A stretch of 64,000 nucleotides of DNA, from NCBI RefSeq assembly GCF_000383975.1, contig NZ_KB913017.1, positions 3,138,265 to 3,202,264 of the forward strand, given 5' to 3'. Below, in pieces: positions 1-8,006 of this stretch; the stretch's first letter is position 1; the number at the start of each line of letters is the position of its first letter. The translations under genes and the position numbers were made by a program. The stretch is from Natronorubrum tibetense GA33. GTDB taxonomy: Archaea > Halobacteriota > Halobacteria > Halobacteriales > Natrialbaceae. Under the pieces are notes generated by a model, which was not told where the DNA came from, did no database searches, and saw nothing but the letters and a program-made list of their open reading frames with translations.

Positions 1-785
1 TCGCCGGTGGCACCGCGATCGAGCCGATTGGCCACGGCTCCGGGAACGTCGGTCTCGTACCGCTCGAGCACCGCAATCGCGTCCGTGAACGTCGACTCGT
101 CAGGGACCGTCGGCCCGCTCGCGATCACGCTCGGATCGTTGCCGACGACGTCGCTCAAAAGCAACGAGACGACGGTCGCGGGGGCTGCGCGACGAGCCAG
201 TTGGCCCCCTTTCAGCGCCGAGCAGTGCTTTCGGACCGCGTTGATCTCGCGGATGTCCGCACCGCTCTCGAGCAGCGCGGTGGTTACTGCCCGAAGATCC
301 GCGAGCGAGATGCCTCTCGCGGGCGCGGGCATGAGCGCGCTCCCGCCGCCGGTGATCGTCGCCAGCACGAGCGTCCGTTCGTCCGCGGCGTCTGCGGCCG
401 CGAGCAGTTCGCGCGTGCTCTCGACGCCGCGCTCGCTCGGGACCGGGTGGTCGCCCTCGAGCACCGCGACGCGGTCGGTCTCGGTCGGATCGTCGGTGAC
501 GACGACGCCGCCGTCGATCCGATCGCCGAGGAGGTCCTCGAGCGCCGCGGCCACGTGTGCGGCGGCGTTCCCGCCGCCGAGCACGATGATCTCGTCGTAC
601 CCGCCGAGGTCGTATTGTGCGAGATCGTCCGTCCCGCCGGCGACGCGAAGGGTATCGTCTCCCTCGAGCGAGACGGCCTCGCGGATCACTCGCCGCGGGT
701 GGCCGGCCGCGATTCCCGCTTCGATACACTCGAGAGCGAGGTCACGAGCGTCGGTCGTCGCCAGCCGATTTCGGTTCTCGATCAT
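1..785 (-). CDS. Glycerate 2-kinase, MOFRL/DUF4147 family (partial, C-terminus off window)
   Basis: ATP-dependent phosphorylation of D-glycerate to 2-phosphoglycerate is the family role, feeding lower glycolysis. The reading frame starts at an ATG at 785 (MIENRNRLAT) and runs off the left edge after about 261 codons. Visible family features are a glycine-rich loop (VLGGGNAAAH), the segment ITGGGSALMPAP, and RKHCSALKGGQLA followed by LLLSDVVGNDPSVIASGPT. These are the conserved blocks of the first domain of haloarchaeal and bacterial GckA-like kinases. The C-terminal MOFRL domain lies outside the window. The start overlaps the stop of a small upstream ORF as ATGA, suggesting translational coupling. 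I am confident of the family; the substrate is from family knowledge. Confidence 0.9.
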   Translation of the reverse strand, partial: MIENRNRLATTDARDLALECIEAGIAAGHPRRVIREAVSLEGDDTLRVAGGTDDLAQYDLGGYDEIIVLGGGNAAAHVAAALEDLLGDRIDGGVVVTDDPTETDRVAVLEGDHPVPSERGVESTRELLAAADAADERTLVLATITGGGSALMPAPARGISLADLRAVTTALLESGADIREINAVRKHCSALKGGQLARRAAPATVVSLLLSDVVGNDPSVIASGPTVPDESTFTDAIAVLERYETDVPGAVANRLDRGATG

Positions 786-943
786 AGGCGATCACCCACC
801 GAACGATCCGGTGACCGTCGCAGCAAACGGTCCGGTGGCCGTCGCAGCAAACGGTCCGGTGGCCGTCGCAGTAGTCGGTCGTCGGTGTGTCGCGGTTCGA
901 TGGCCGAATCGCCGGCGAACGGCCCGTACACCGTCTCCTCCAT
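782..943 (-). CDS. Putative 53-aa leader ORF with in-frame 8-codon repeat
   Basis: A small frame starts at ATG 943 (MEETVYGPFAGDSAIEPRH...) and ends in a TGA that overlaps the glycerate kinase ATG as ATGA. A TATA-like CTTTATCGG lies at 965-972, about 26 nt upstream of the ATG, so the ATG would sit at the very 5' end of a leaderless transcript. Its second half is three copies of an 8-residue unit (LLRRPPDR, last copy diverged), and the 24-bp DNA period keeps the frame. The N-terminal half is mixed and the C-terminal half is basic, unusual for a haloarchaeal protein. It could be a translated regulatory leader, a real small protein or a chance frame. No function is recognised. Confidence 0.45.
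   Translation of the reverse strand: MEETVYGPFAGDSAIEPRHTDDRLLRRPPDRLLRRPPDRLLRRSPDRSVGDRL
804..875. repeat. 24-bp tandem repeat, three copies
   Basis: The unit CGGTCCGGTGGCCGTCGCAG plus four more bases occurs at 804-827, 828-851 and 852-875. The middle copy is the reference; the first differs at two positions and the third differs in its last four bases. The period is a multiple of three, so copy-number change would leave the overlapping minus-strand small ORF in frame. Confidence 0.9.
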
Positions 944-964
944 AGTCAGGCGTTTCTCCCGAAG

Positions 965-972
965 CCGATAAA
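965..972 (-). promoter_or_regulatory. TATA box for leader ORF / glycerate kinase
   Basis: On the minus strand the sequence reads CTTTATCG, ending 21 nt upstream of ATG 943. Its centre is about 26 nt away, the archaeal TATA-to-start spacing, so the transcript is predicted to begin at that ATG rather than at the kinase ATG. Confidence 0.5.
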
Positions 973-1093
973 GGTGATCCTGATCCGGCCTCCCTCGAGT
1001 CTTCGACGGGAGACCGAACCGAAATCCCCGAAAGCGGTTGTCGCGAAATTATTGCACGAACGTGTCTATCAGCTATCGGCTCTCGGACGGGAA

Positions 1094-1100
1094 GCTTTAA
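1094..1100 (+). promoter_or_regulatory. TATA-like element for NCS2 permease
   Basis: CTTTAAC about 36 nt before ATG 1133 predicts a start near 1123 and a leader of about 10 nt. Confidence 0.4.
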
Positions 1101-1132
1101 CTAATCGCTCTTGTTATGCTCGATCGTCCAAT

Positions 1133-2569
1133 ATGGGGGCTTCCGATACAATCGCGGCCTACTTCGGATTCGACGAACACGAGACAGACTATCGAACTGA
1201 GACGCTCGCCGGCGTGACGACCTTTCTGGCGATGGCCTACATCATCGTGGTCAACCCCGCGATTCTGGCCGAAGCGATCACCATCGACGGCTACACCGAT
1301 GCCCAGACGCGGGACGTCATTGCGATCGCGACGATCCTCGCGTCCGTTCTGGCGATCGGCGTGATGGCGTTCTGGGCAAACCGCCCGTTCGGACTGGCCC
1401 CCGGGATGGGGCTCAACGCCTTCTTCGCGTTCACCGTCGTGATCATCCTCGGCGTGCCGTGGGAACTCGCTCTCGCCGCCGTCTTCGTCGAGGGAATCAT
1501 CTTCATCGCACTGACGGCCGTCGGGGCCCGAAAGTACATTATCGAGCTGTTCCCCGAACCAGTTAAGTTCGCCGTCGGGGCTGGTATCGGTGTCTTCCTG
1601 CTCTTTCTGGGACTCCAGGAGATGGAGGTCGTCGTCGGCTACGACGCGACGCTGCTGACGCTCGGGAACGTCCTCGAGAGCCCCGTCGCGGCGCTCTCGC
1701 TCACCGGTCTCGCGCTGACCTTCTTCCTCTACGCCCGCGGTATCCGCGGCTCGATCATTATCGGGATTCTCTCGACGGCAGTCGCCGGCTGGCTGCTGAC
1801 GCTCCTCGATGTCGTCTCTCCCGGCTCGCTGGTGCCGGAACCCGCGTACGATCAGGCGACGAACGACGGGCTTTTCAGCATGCTGCTCTCCGTCGAGTAC
1901 GACATCACGCCGCTGATTTCGGGCTTCATCGACGGACTGGGGATGATGGCCGACGATCCGCTCGTCTTCGCGCTCGTCGTCTTCACCTTCTTCTTCGTCG
2001 ACTTCTTCGACACCGCGGGGACGCTGATTGGCGTCTCCCAGATCGGCGGCTTCCTCGATGACGAGGGTGACCTCCCCGAGATCGAGCGGCCGCTGATGGC
2101 CGACGCGGTCGGGACGACGTTCGGTGCGATGATCGGGACGTCGACGGTGACGACCTACATCGAGTCCTCGACGGGTATCGAGGAGGGCGGCCGAACTGGC
2201 TTCACGGCACTGATCGTCGGCGTCCTCTTTCTGGCGGCGCTGCTCTTCGTGCCGCTCATGCGTGCGGTTCCGCAGTACGCGACGTACATCGCGCTCGTCG
2301 TCGTCGGGATCATCATGCTCCAGGGCGTCGCCGACATCGACTGGCAGGATCCCGTCTGGGCCATCTCCGCCGGCCTGACGATCACGATCATGCCGTTGAC
2401 CGCCTCGATCGCGAACGGACTCGCCGCGGGGATCATCAGCTACCCGCTTATCAAGGCGGCTATCGGTGAGGCTCGCGATGTCAGCCCCGGCCAGTGGGTA
2501 CTCGCCGTCCTGTTCGTCGGCTACTTCGCGATTTACTTCGCCGTCGAAGCGGGGCAGATCACGTTCTGA
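1133..2569 (+). CDS. NCS2 family guanine/hypoxanthine-type permease
   Basis: This 478-aa multi-pass membrane protein imports purine bases with protons or sodium, by analogy with AzgA/GhxP-type NCS2 carriers. Visible hallmarks are TTFLAMAYIIVVNP near the N-terminus, GMGLNAFFAF around residue 105, FFFVDFFDTAGTL, and GTSTVTTYIESSTGIEEGGR, the conserved NCS2 substrate and ion segment. About twelve hydrophobic stretches alternate with short loops. I chose ATG 1133 because a TATA-like CTTTAAC at 1094-1100 lies about 36 nt upstream. Longer in-frame extension toward 887 has non-haloarchaeal composition and runs through the promoter. It stands alone, followed by glutaredoxin. Confidence 0.93.
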   Translation: MGASDTIAAYFGFDEHETDYRTETLAGVTTFLAMAYIIVVNPAILAEAITIDGYTDAQTRDVIAIATILASVLAIGVMAFWANRPFGLAPGMGLNAFFAFTVVIILGVPWELALAAVFVEGIIFIALTAVGARKYIIELFPEPVKFAVGAGIGVFLLFLGLQEMEVVVGYDATLLTLGNVLESPVAALSLTGLALTFFLYARGIRGSIIIGILSTAVAGWLLTLLDVVSPGSLVPEPAYDQATNDGLFSMLLSVEYDITPLISGFIDGLGMMADDPLVFALVVFTFFFVDFFDTAGTLIGVSQIGGFLDDEGDLPEIERPLMADAVGTTFGAMIGTSTVTTYIESSTGIEEGGRTGFTALIVGVLFLAALLFVPLMRAVPQYATYIALVVVGIIMLQGVADIDWQDPVWAISAGLTITIMPLTASIANGLAAGIISYPLIKAAIGEARDVSPGQWVLAVLFVGYFAIYFAVEAGQITF

Positions 2570-2668
2570 CCGGCTCGCGCCGTCGCTTTCTGCCCGTTCG
2601 TCCTCGATTGCGGCAATTCGACACCCGACCAGTGGTCTCTTAGGGCTGAGTCGACTATCCGCATCCAT

Positions 2669-2914
2669 ATGGCTGACATTACGATGTACGATCTTCCCGG
2701 CTGTCCGTTCTGCGCGAAAGTCCGCACGAAACTCGACGACCTCGAGCTCGAGTACGATGTCATCGAGGTCCCCCGGTCACACGGCGAGCGCACCGAAGTC
2801 GAGAAGGTCAGCGGTCAGACCGGCGTTCCCGTCATCACCGACGAGTCACAGGGCGTCGAGGGGATGCCGGAGAGCGACGATATTGTCGAGTACTTAGAAG
2901 AAACGTACGCCTGA
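2669..2914 (+). CDS. Glutaredoxin-like small thiol oxidoreductase
   Basis: An 81-aa thioredoxin-fold protein with the CPFC redox pair at residues 12-15 directly after the first beta strand (ITMYDLPG), a TGVPVITD cis-proline loop, and GMPESDDIVEYLEETYA as the last helix. Length and motif order match single-domain glutaredoxins. Haloarchaea use gamma-glutamylcysteine rather than glutathione, so the reductant is probably that thiol (known for the group, inferred here). Start ATG 2669 gives the canonical N-terminal strand. No obvious operon partner: the permease stops 99 nt upstream and the next gene is convergent. Confidence 0.92.
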   Translation: MADITMYDLPGCPFCAKVRTKLDDLELEYDVIEVPRSHGERTEVEKVSGQTGVPVITDESQGVEGMPESDDIVEYLEETYA

Positions 2915-3030
2915 GTCGCCCCTACCGTTCGGTCGTTCGAATCGGTTTCCGGTCTGACGCCCACTCGTGAGCAACGGCTCGCGCGTCGTCTCGAAGCCGG
3001 ACATCACACTCGAACTGTGTAAAAACCGCT

Positions 3031-4002
3031 TTAAGCCGCTTCTTCGTGTTCGGCGCGCTCTCGAATGACCTTCCGGAGCTCCGCGGCGTCGCGAAGCTCC
3101 TCGAGTTCGTCGCGTTCGACCAGCGCGGTGCCGTCGACGGACTCCTGTTTCGCCCGGTCGACGACGTAAACGGACTGCGTGTGGGTGACGTGGCCGATAG
3201 AGCTCATGATCCGAGCCCGTTTCTCGGCCGCCTTCGTGAACTCGGAGTGGCCGGTGAGTACGACCTCTTCGTCGTCGTCCTCGTCGTCCCGGCTGACGGC
3301 TTTGAACGGCGAGCGCAGCGTCGGGTGGACGCTGTATCCGGCCCGCGTGAGGACGGCGACGACCTGTTCGTCGTCGGGATCGGCGTCGGGGTCGTCCGGC
3401 GTCGAGTCGCTCTCGTGGACCTCGTCAGCGCCGTCGAGTACGTCAACCGGACTCGTCAGCGGCGCGTCGAACAGCTCTTGCAGCGTCATCGCGACCTCGA
3501 CGGAGGCGTTCATCCCGTCTTCGTACTTCGAGACGGTTCGCCGGGAGACGCCGAGTTCGGTCGCGAGTTGGCCGAGACTCCACTCTCTGTCCTGGCGTTT
3601 GTCGGCGAGTAAATCGCCGTCGATGTTGACGTAGAGACCGCCGGGTGCGGCGTAGATCAGCGGCGGGACCTCCTCGATGAACAGGTTGTACGCGGTATCG
3701 GGGCTGAGGACGGGGACGCCGTGACGGAAGTAGGTCACGTCGGGTTTGAGATCCTCGTCACGACTCCGGAGGCCGATGACCAGCGGCGTCGCCCGGAGAT
3801 AGGTCCCCAGGCGGCGCATCTCGTGGCCCGTGGCCTCGTTGAACGCGTCGATGTTGCCGAGGATCTTGACCAGAATGAGATCGTCACCCCGGCGTGCAGC
3901 GATATCGAAACTCTTCGGTCGGATCGCACACCGGTCGCTCACCACGAATCCCGCGTCCTCTAACATCGCGGTCACGTTACCGACCAGTGCGGAGCGGGAC
4001 AT
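3031..4002 (-). CDS. Archaeal XRE-type HTH regulator with N-terminal nuclease-like domain
   Basis: A 323-aa protein of the conserved archaeal family annotated as putative HTH-type transcriptional regulator. Residues 1-120 carry a compact alpha/beta domain ([20 protein letters not shown]) reminiscent of restriction-endonuclease-like folds. Residues about 140-185 are a cro/C1-type HTH ([22 protein letters not shown]), and the C-terminus repeats an alpha/beta module ([20 protein letters not shown]). The start is ATG 4002. A TATA sequence CTTATAGG at 4023-4030 is about 26 nt upstream, implying a leaderless mRNA. The biological target is unknown. It is divergent from tiaS and shares its upstream region. 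Confidence 0.85.
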   Translation of the reverse strand: MSRSALVGNVTAMLEDAGFVVSDRCAIRPKSFDIAARRGDDLILVKILGNIDAFNEATGHEMRRLGTYLRATPLVIGLRSRDEDLKPDVTYFRHGVPVLSPDTAYNLFIEEVPPLIYAAPGGLYVNIDGDLLADKRQDREWSLGQLATELGVSRRTVSKYEDGMNASVEVAMTLQELFDAPLTSPVDVLDGADEVHESDSTPDDPDADPDDEQVVAVLTRAGYSVHPTLRSPFKAVSRDDEDDDEEVVLTGHSEFTKAAEKRARIMSSIGHVTHTQSVYVVDRAKQESVDGTALVERDELEELRDAAELRKVIRERAEHEEAA

Positions 4003-4022
4003 AGGGGGATGTAAGCGATTCC

Positions 4023-4030
4023 TCCTATAA
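4023..4030 (-). promoter_or_regulatory. TATA box of the HTH regulator gene
   Basis: The minus-strand CTTATAGG is centred 25-26 nt upstream of ATG 4002, giving a leaderless start. Confidence 0.55.
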
Positions 4031-4069
4031 GACGTTTTCCCCGGGATATCCGGGTGCCGTGTCGTGGTT

Positions 4070-4109
4070 CGGATACGTACCAGCAGTATACTTTTATAGT
4101 TGGTATCCG
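4070..4109. promoter_or_regulatory. Inverted repeat enclosing a TATA element upstream of tiaS
   Basis: CGGATAC at 4070-4076 is matched by GTATCCG at 4103-4109, and the 26 bp between holds a TATA-like CTTTTATAG at 4091-4099. The arms could be an operator over a promoter serving the rightward tiaS transcript. The regulator gene next door is a natural suspect, but that is only inference. Confidence 0.35.
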
Positions 4110-4216
4110 CTCCGTCGGTGGTACGTCGCCTCCGCGAATCGGTTCGGCTCGGTTCGGCCGGGGACTCGCAGAGCGTTCCCGAAAGCGGTTACTCGCTCCC
4201 GTCCCAACTCCGGGCG

Positions 4217-5494
4217 ATGACCGTCGTCGGCCTCGACGATACCGACTCCCGCGAGCACGGGATGTGTACGACCTACGTCGCCGCCCAGATCGCAGAGCGA
4301 CTGCGCCGGCAGGGGGCAACGGTCTCAAGACTGCTGCTCGTCCGACTCAACCCCGCCGTGCCGTACAAGACGCGAGGGAACGCCGCGCTCGCGATCCACA
4401 CCGATGCCGATCCGAAGCGTGCGTTCTCGATCGCTCGAGACCGCCTCGAGTCGCTCTCGGAAACGGCCGACGAGCGAACGAATCCGGGGCTCGTCGTCGC
4501 CGAGGGTGGGCCCCAGGACGTTCCGGACGACGTAAGCGAGTTCGCCGAGCAAGCGATCCGCAAGCACCTCGAGATTTCGGACGCGACGGCGCTGCTCGAG
4601 TGCCATGGCTACCGCTCGTGGCACGCGGGCGACGGTCGGGGTCGGATCGGCGCGCTGGCTGCGATCGGGGGCCGACGGGCGCTTTCCGAGTGGACCTACG
4701 AACACATCTCCTACCGGGACTCGAGTCGGTGGGGAACCCCTCGCGAGGTCGACCGCGAGAGCGTCTTCGACGCCGCCGACTGGGGCTACCCGGATGTCTG
4801 GGACACAGTGGACCGCGGCGAGGACGAGGCCGTCTGCGTCCCCCACACGCCCGGACCGATCCTGTACGGAATGAGAGGCGACGATCCCGAGGCCGTTCGA
4901 ACCGTGGCGGAGCGGATCCAGAGCGAGCCCGTCGCCTCGAGCCAGCTGTTCGTGACCAATCAGGGGACGGACGTCCACCTGCAGGACGGGGACCTCGAGT
5001 CGGTCGTCGACGGCCGGGCGTACCGAATCGACGGACGGGTCGCGAGCGAGCCCGAAACGCGTCGGGGCGGGCACGTATTCGTTGATCTGGCGGCTGGATC
5101 GGCGGACGACGCTCGGCTCGAGTGTGCCGCCTTCGAACCCACGAAACGGTTCCGCGATCGGGTGCGAGCGCTGCGGGTCGGCGATCGGCTCACCGCTTGC
5201 GGCGAGGTGTCGCGGGGAACGCTCAAACTCGAGAAGTTCGCCGTCCGGGAACTGGTGACGACCGAGCGCGTAACGCCGACCTGTCCCGACTGCGAGCGGC
5301 GGATGAAAAGCGCCGGGCGAAACCAGGGCTATCGCTGTCGGGACTGCGGAACCAGCAGGGACGGGAAAGTCGAACGAGGGCTCGACCGCGACCTCGAGAC
5401 GGGCTGGTACGAGGTGCCCCCGTGCGCACGGAGACACATTTCAAAGCCGCTGGTCCGCGGGGGGTTCGACGCGCCGACCCACCCCGAGCGGTAG
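4217..5494 (+). CDS. tiaS: tRNA(Ile2) 2-agmatinylcytidine synthetase TiaS
   Basis: TiaS ATP-dependently attaches agmatine to C34 of tRNA-Ile(CAU) so that it reads AUA, an essential archaeal step. The 425-aa protein begins MTVVGLDDTDSREHGMCT, the signature start of the kinase-like domain. It continues with LNPAVPYKTRGNAA, a ferredoxin-like middle with the DWGYPDVWD region, an OB-fold domain around residues 270-350, and a C-terminal zinc ribbon (CPDC...CRDCG). ATG 4217 is chosen because the GLDDTD motif normally follows within six residues. An in-frame extension to 4100 is low-complexity. Full-length and apparently intact. Confidence 0.95.
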   Translation: MTVVGLDDTDSREHGMCTTYVAAQIAERLRRQGATVSRLLLVRLNPAVPYKTRGNAALAIHTDADPKRAFSIARDRLESLSETADERTNPGLVVAEGGPQDVPDDVSEFAEQAIRKHLEISDATALLECHGYRSWHAGDGRGRIGALAAIGGRRALSEWTYEHISYRDSSRWGTPREVDRESVFDAADWGYPDVWDTVDRGEDEAVCVPHTPGPILYGMRGDDPEAVRTVAERIQSEPVASSQLFVTNQGTDVHLQDGDLESVVDGRAYRIDGRVASEPETRRGGHVFVDLAAGSADDARLECAAFEPTKRFRDRVRALRVGDRLTACGEVSRGTLKLEKFAVRELVTTERVTPTCPDCERRMKSAGRNQGYRCRDCGTSRDGKVERGLDRDLETGWYEVPPCARRHISKPLVRGGFDAPTHPER

Positions 5495-5555
5495 GTGCTG
5501 TGCGAGCGGACGGGGTTCGTCAAACGCGGTCTCTCTCGGACCTGGACGAATCCGA

Positions 5556-6854
5556 TCAGATCTGCTTCTTGAGCGTACCGTAGACTGGGTACAGCGAGTT
5601 GTAGACGGGATACGGAATGTTGCGCGCGACGCCGCGGACGACCTTGCGGTGTGTGGCTTCGGTCGCCGACTCCGTGATCGCGCCGATATCGACGGTTTCC
5701 AGCCACTCGAAGAACGCGGTCGCGCCGTCGACCGGGAACTCCCGACCGTAGCGAACGTGGTCTTGAATGTCCCGCCAGTGGAAGATGGTGTGGTCGTCCA
5801 TCACGAAGGTTCGCTGTTCGAAGCCCTCGCGAACTTCGTGGAACCTCCGCTCGTCCATCTCGTAGCCGAACCGGTTGGGGTCGAGCCCCGCGAGGACCAT
5901 CCCGACCATCGTCCGGTAACACTTCTCGCACTCGTTGCAGTTACCCCCGCGATCCTCGTGGACGCAAGTTCGGATCGGGAACGCCGTCGTCTCGGTCTCG
6001 ACGTAGTCGGCGATGAGTTCGACCTTCTCCTGTCTGCTCAGTTCGTAGCCGTCGTGGTTGCCGCTCGTGTACGTCCAGCGGACGTTATTATCGATGCTGG
6101 GGTGTGATCCCCAGGGGTGCTCGAACTCGTCTGTGTGACTCGAGGCGATGTGGATCGTTCCCAATCCGAGCGCGTACGACAGGGGGGCACAGAGCGCGAC
6201 GAGGCCGATACCGTGGCCGACGGAGCTGTACCACGCGCCGTCGACGTAGCGCTTGTAGTGGGCCTGCAACATCGGCATGTCCAGACAGGAGAGCATGTTC
6301 GAACGGACGTTCTGCACGTCGAGGCCGCGATCCGCCGCGAACGTGTCGATGTCCGTTCTGGCTCCCTCCCACCGATCGTCCTGTTCGACGCCGACGACCC
6401 AGCCCTGAATGCTGATCAGCGTCGGCGTCTCCTCGCGCTGTCGCACGTAGCTCGCGACCGAGTCGATGCCGCCGCTGAACAGCAGTCCGCTGCGGTCGAA
6501 CTCCTCCGGCGAGCGGTCGGTTCGCGTGTCGACGACCTCGCCGACGCGGATGTCGCCGCCCTCGATGAACGACGGGTACATCCCACGGAGGACCTCGCGG
6601 ACCTCCTCGAGCGTTTCCAGGAACGTCTCGTCGACCGCCGACACCTCCACGTCGACACCGTTGGCCCACGCGACCGGACAGACATGTGCGAGCGCGGGTA
6701 TCGTCGCGATTTCCGTCGGCAGTCCCTCGAGATCGACGTTGTACTCCACGCGAAACGGCTCGCCCGAAAAAAATCGCTGCGTGTGACGGGGTGGAGTGAT
6801 CTCACACTCGATCGTCGAGCCCTCGATCGTTGGATCGTGTACAGTGAGGCTCAT
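5556..6854 (-). CDS. Large PP-loop ATP pyrophosphatase with QueC-like zinc site, function unknown
   Basis: A 432-aa protein. Residues 127-132 (SGGIDS) are a PP-loop that binds ATP pyrophosphate in adenylating enzymes of the N-type ATP-PPase family. Four cysteines, C297, C306, C309 and C312, are spaced C-x8-C-x2-C-x2-C and followed by YRTM. That is the zinc pattern of QueC, the 7-cyano-7-deazaguanine synthase, as I recall it. However the protein is nearly twice QueC length: it has a unique N-terminal beta-rich region of about 120 residues, an HPWGSHPSIDNN segment, and a C-terminal helical region of about 110 residues. No neighbours point to a pathway. It may adenylate a carboxylate, perhaps in sugar or nucleobase modification. 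Confidence 0.8.
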   Translation of the reverse strand: MSLTVHDPTIEGSTIECEITPPRHTQRFFSGEPFRVEYNVDLEGLPTEIATIPALAHVCPVAWANGVDVEVSAVDETFLETLEEVREVLRGMYPSFIEGGDIRVGEVVDTRTDRSPEEFDRSGLLFSGGIDSVASYVRQREETPTLISIQGWVVGVEQDDRWEGARTDIDTFAADRGLDVQNVRSNMLSCLDMPMLQAHYKRYVDGAWYSSVGHGIGLVALCAPLSYALGLGTIHIASSHTDEFEHPWGSHPSIDNNVRWTYTSGNHDGYELSRQEKVELIADYVETETTAFPIRTCVHEDRGGNCNECEKCYRTMVGMVLAGLDPNRFGYEMDERRFHEVREGFEQRTFVMDDHTIFHWRDIQDHVRYGREFPVDGATAFFEWLETVDIGAITESATEATHRKVVRGVARNIPYPVYNSLYPVYGTLKKQI

Positions 6855-7413
6855 CGGTGGATGGACCTTCGATCGGGTTCTGTGATCCGTAACTGGGTCG
6901 ATGTCTCTGATACTGGTATTGACATAACAATCGCCGTTAAGAGCTCCTTCTCCCTGTTTCCACTAAGTTAGCAGCGAACTACCCAAGATATTGATACGGG
7001 CTACGTGATACTGACGGAACAGTAGACGGTCTTCACACCCATCACATCGGAAATTGTGACTGGGAAGCTGCACTCGTGATTTTCGTTACCAATTTCCACT
7101 ACGGCCGACGATCAACTGCGTCCTCCGGGAGAAGACGCCATATTTTCCCGCCGTCTTCGCTCGTTCGGCGTCCAGTCTCGACTCGCGAAGCGACTCGTCG
7201 GGCCCACAGCGACCGACAGAACGGACGACAGCTCACCTCACCGAAATCACCGCTGTCCGAGAATCGATACCGTACGACGGTCACTCGAGCAACGGCTCAC
7301 CGATTCCAAGAGCCGGAACGCGGACGCCGGCCGGCGAACTCGAGGGATTCACTGAACGACCGGTTCGATAGCCGGGACACGCTTTCACGACAGCGATATT
7401 GACCGGTGCACTC
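6855..7413. other. Intergenic region, 559 bp
   Basis: The region lies downstream of the small VNG_1110C-like gene and upstream of the PP-loop gene, both on the minus strand. It should hold the promoter of the PP-loop gene near 6880-6960, where the AT content rises. Short open frames here have arginine-rich, non-acidic products and I see no convincing gene. Confidence 0.5.
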
Positions 7414-7617
7414 TCACTGAACTGCGATCCCGCGGCGGACGAGAAACTCGCTGGCCGCCTTGATCTCGACGGGGCTGCCAATGATCCGACAACGATCCTC
7501 GCCGTCGGCCACGATAGTCACGGTAAACTCGTCGTCCAGCGGCGGCTCGAGGTCCTCGAGGAGTTCTCGAGGGAGCACGATCTGAGTGCTATCGCGCAGC
7601 CGCGCCGCGTCTGGCAT
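7414..7617 (-). CDS. Small conserved haloarchaeal protein, VNG_1110C-like
   Basis: A 67-aa acidic protein (MPDAARLRDSTQIVLPREL... ending RRGIAVQ). The blocks LRDSTQIVLP and RIIGSPVEIKAASEFL resemble, from memory, a family of short haloarchaeal proteins named after Halobacterium VNG_1110C. No function is known. The fold is probably a small alpha/beta unit. It stands alone, divergent from the carboxypeptidase gene across an AT-rich gap. Confidence 0.75.
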   Translation of the reverse strand: MPDAARLRDSTQIVLPRELLEDLEPPLDDEFTVTIVADGEDRCRIIGSPVEIKAASEFLVRRGIAVQ

Positions 7618-8006
7618 CGTCTTAATCGATGCCGTGCATGTCGTTTATGGGTATCGAAAACCCGTTGCGAACGGTAATCGAAGCACGCGGTACCATCGAC
7701 CGAGGGGCGGTCCTCGAGCCAGCGTTTTCTAGAAGAAATAGAGGCGATAACTGTCACCCAGCGAAACAGTCGGATACGTACCGCCAACAGGCGTACTACT
7801 CAAAACCCTCATACCACTATATATTATATCTGTGACATAAGGTCTTGAATAACTGATTGAGACACCATCATATTCGACGATTCTATCCTCGATGAATATC
7901 TTTATTTCCTATAAGTATTTCGTTGAGTACGTTAATCTGAGAGTGATAGTCACGATATTATAATACTCTATAATAGCCGGCTGTGCGGAGAGTTACCAAA
8001 TAAAAC
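7618..8006. other. AT-rich divergent intergenic region, 389 bp
   Basis: From about 7790 to 8000 the sequence is markedly AT-rich compared with the surroundings, with many TATA-like runs. The nearest to the carboxypeptidase start is CTATAATAG around 7970, about 35 nt before ATG 8007, so a leader of about 10 nt is predicted. No coding frame is visible. Confidence 0.5.

Noticed and set aside
3204-3446. Short arginine-threonine-rich frames overlapping the HTH regulator
   Set aside because: Shadow frames of a gene with a clear HTH and family match.
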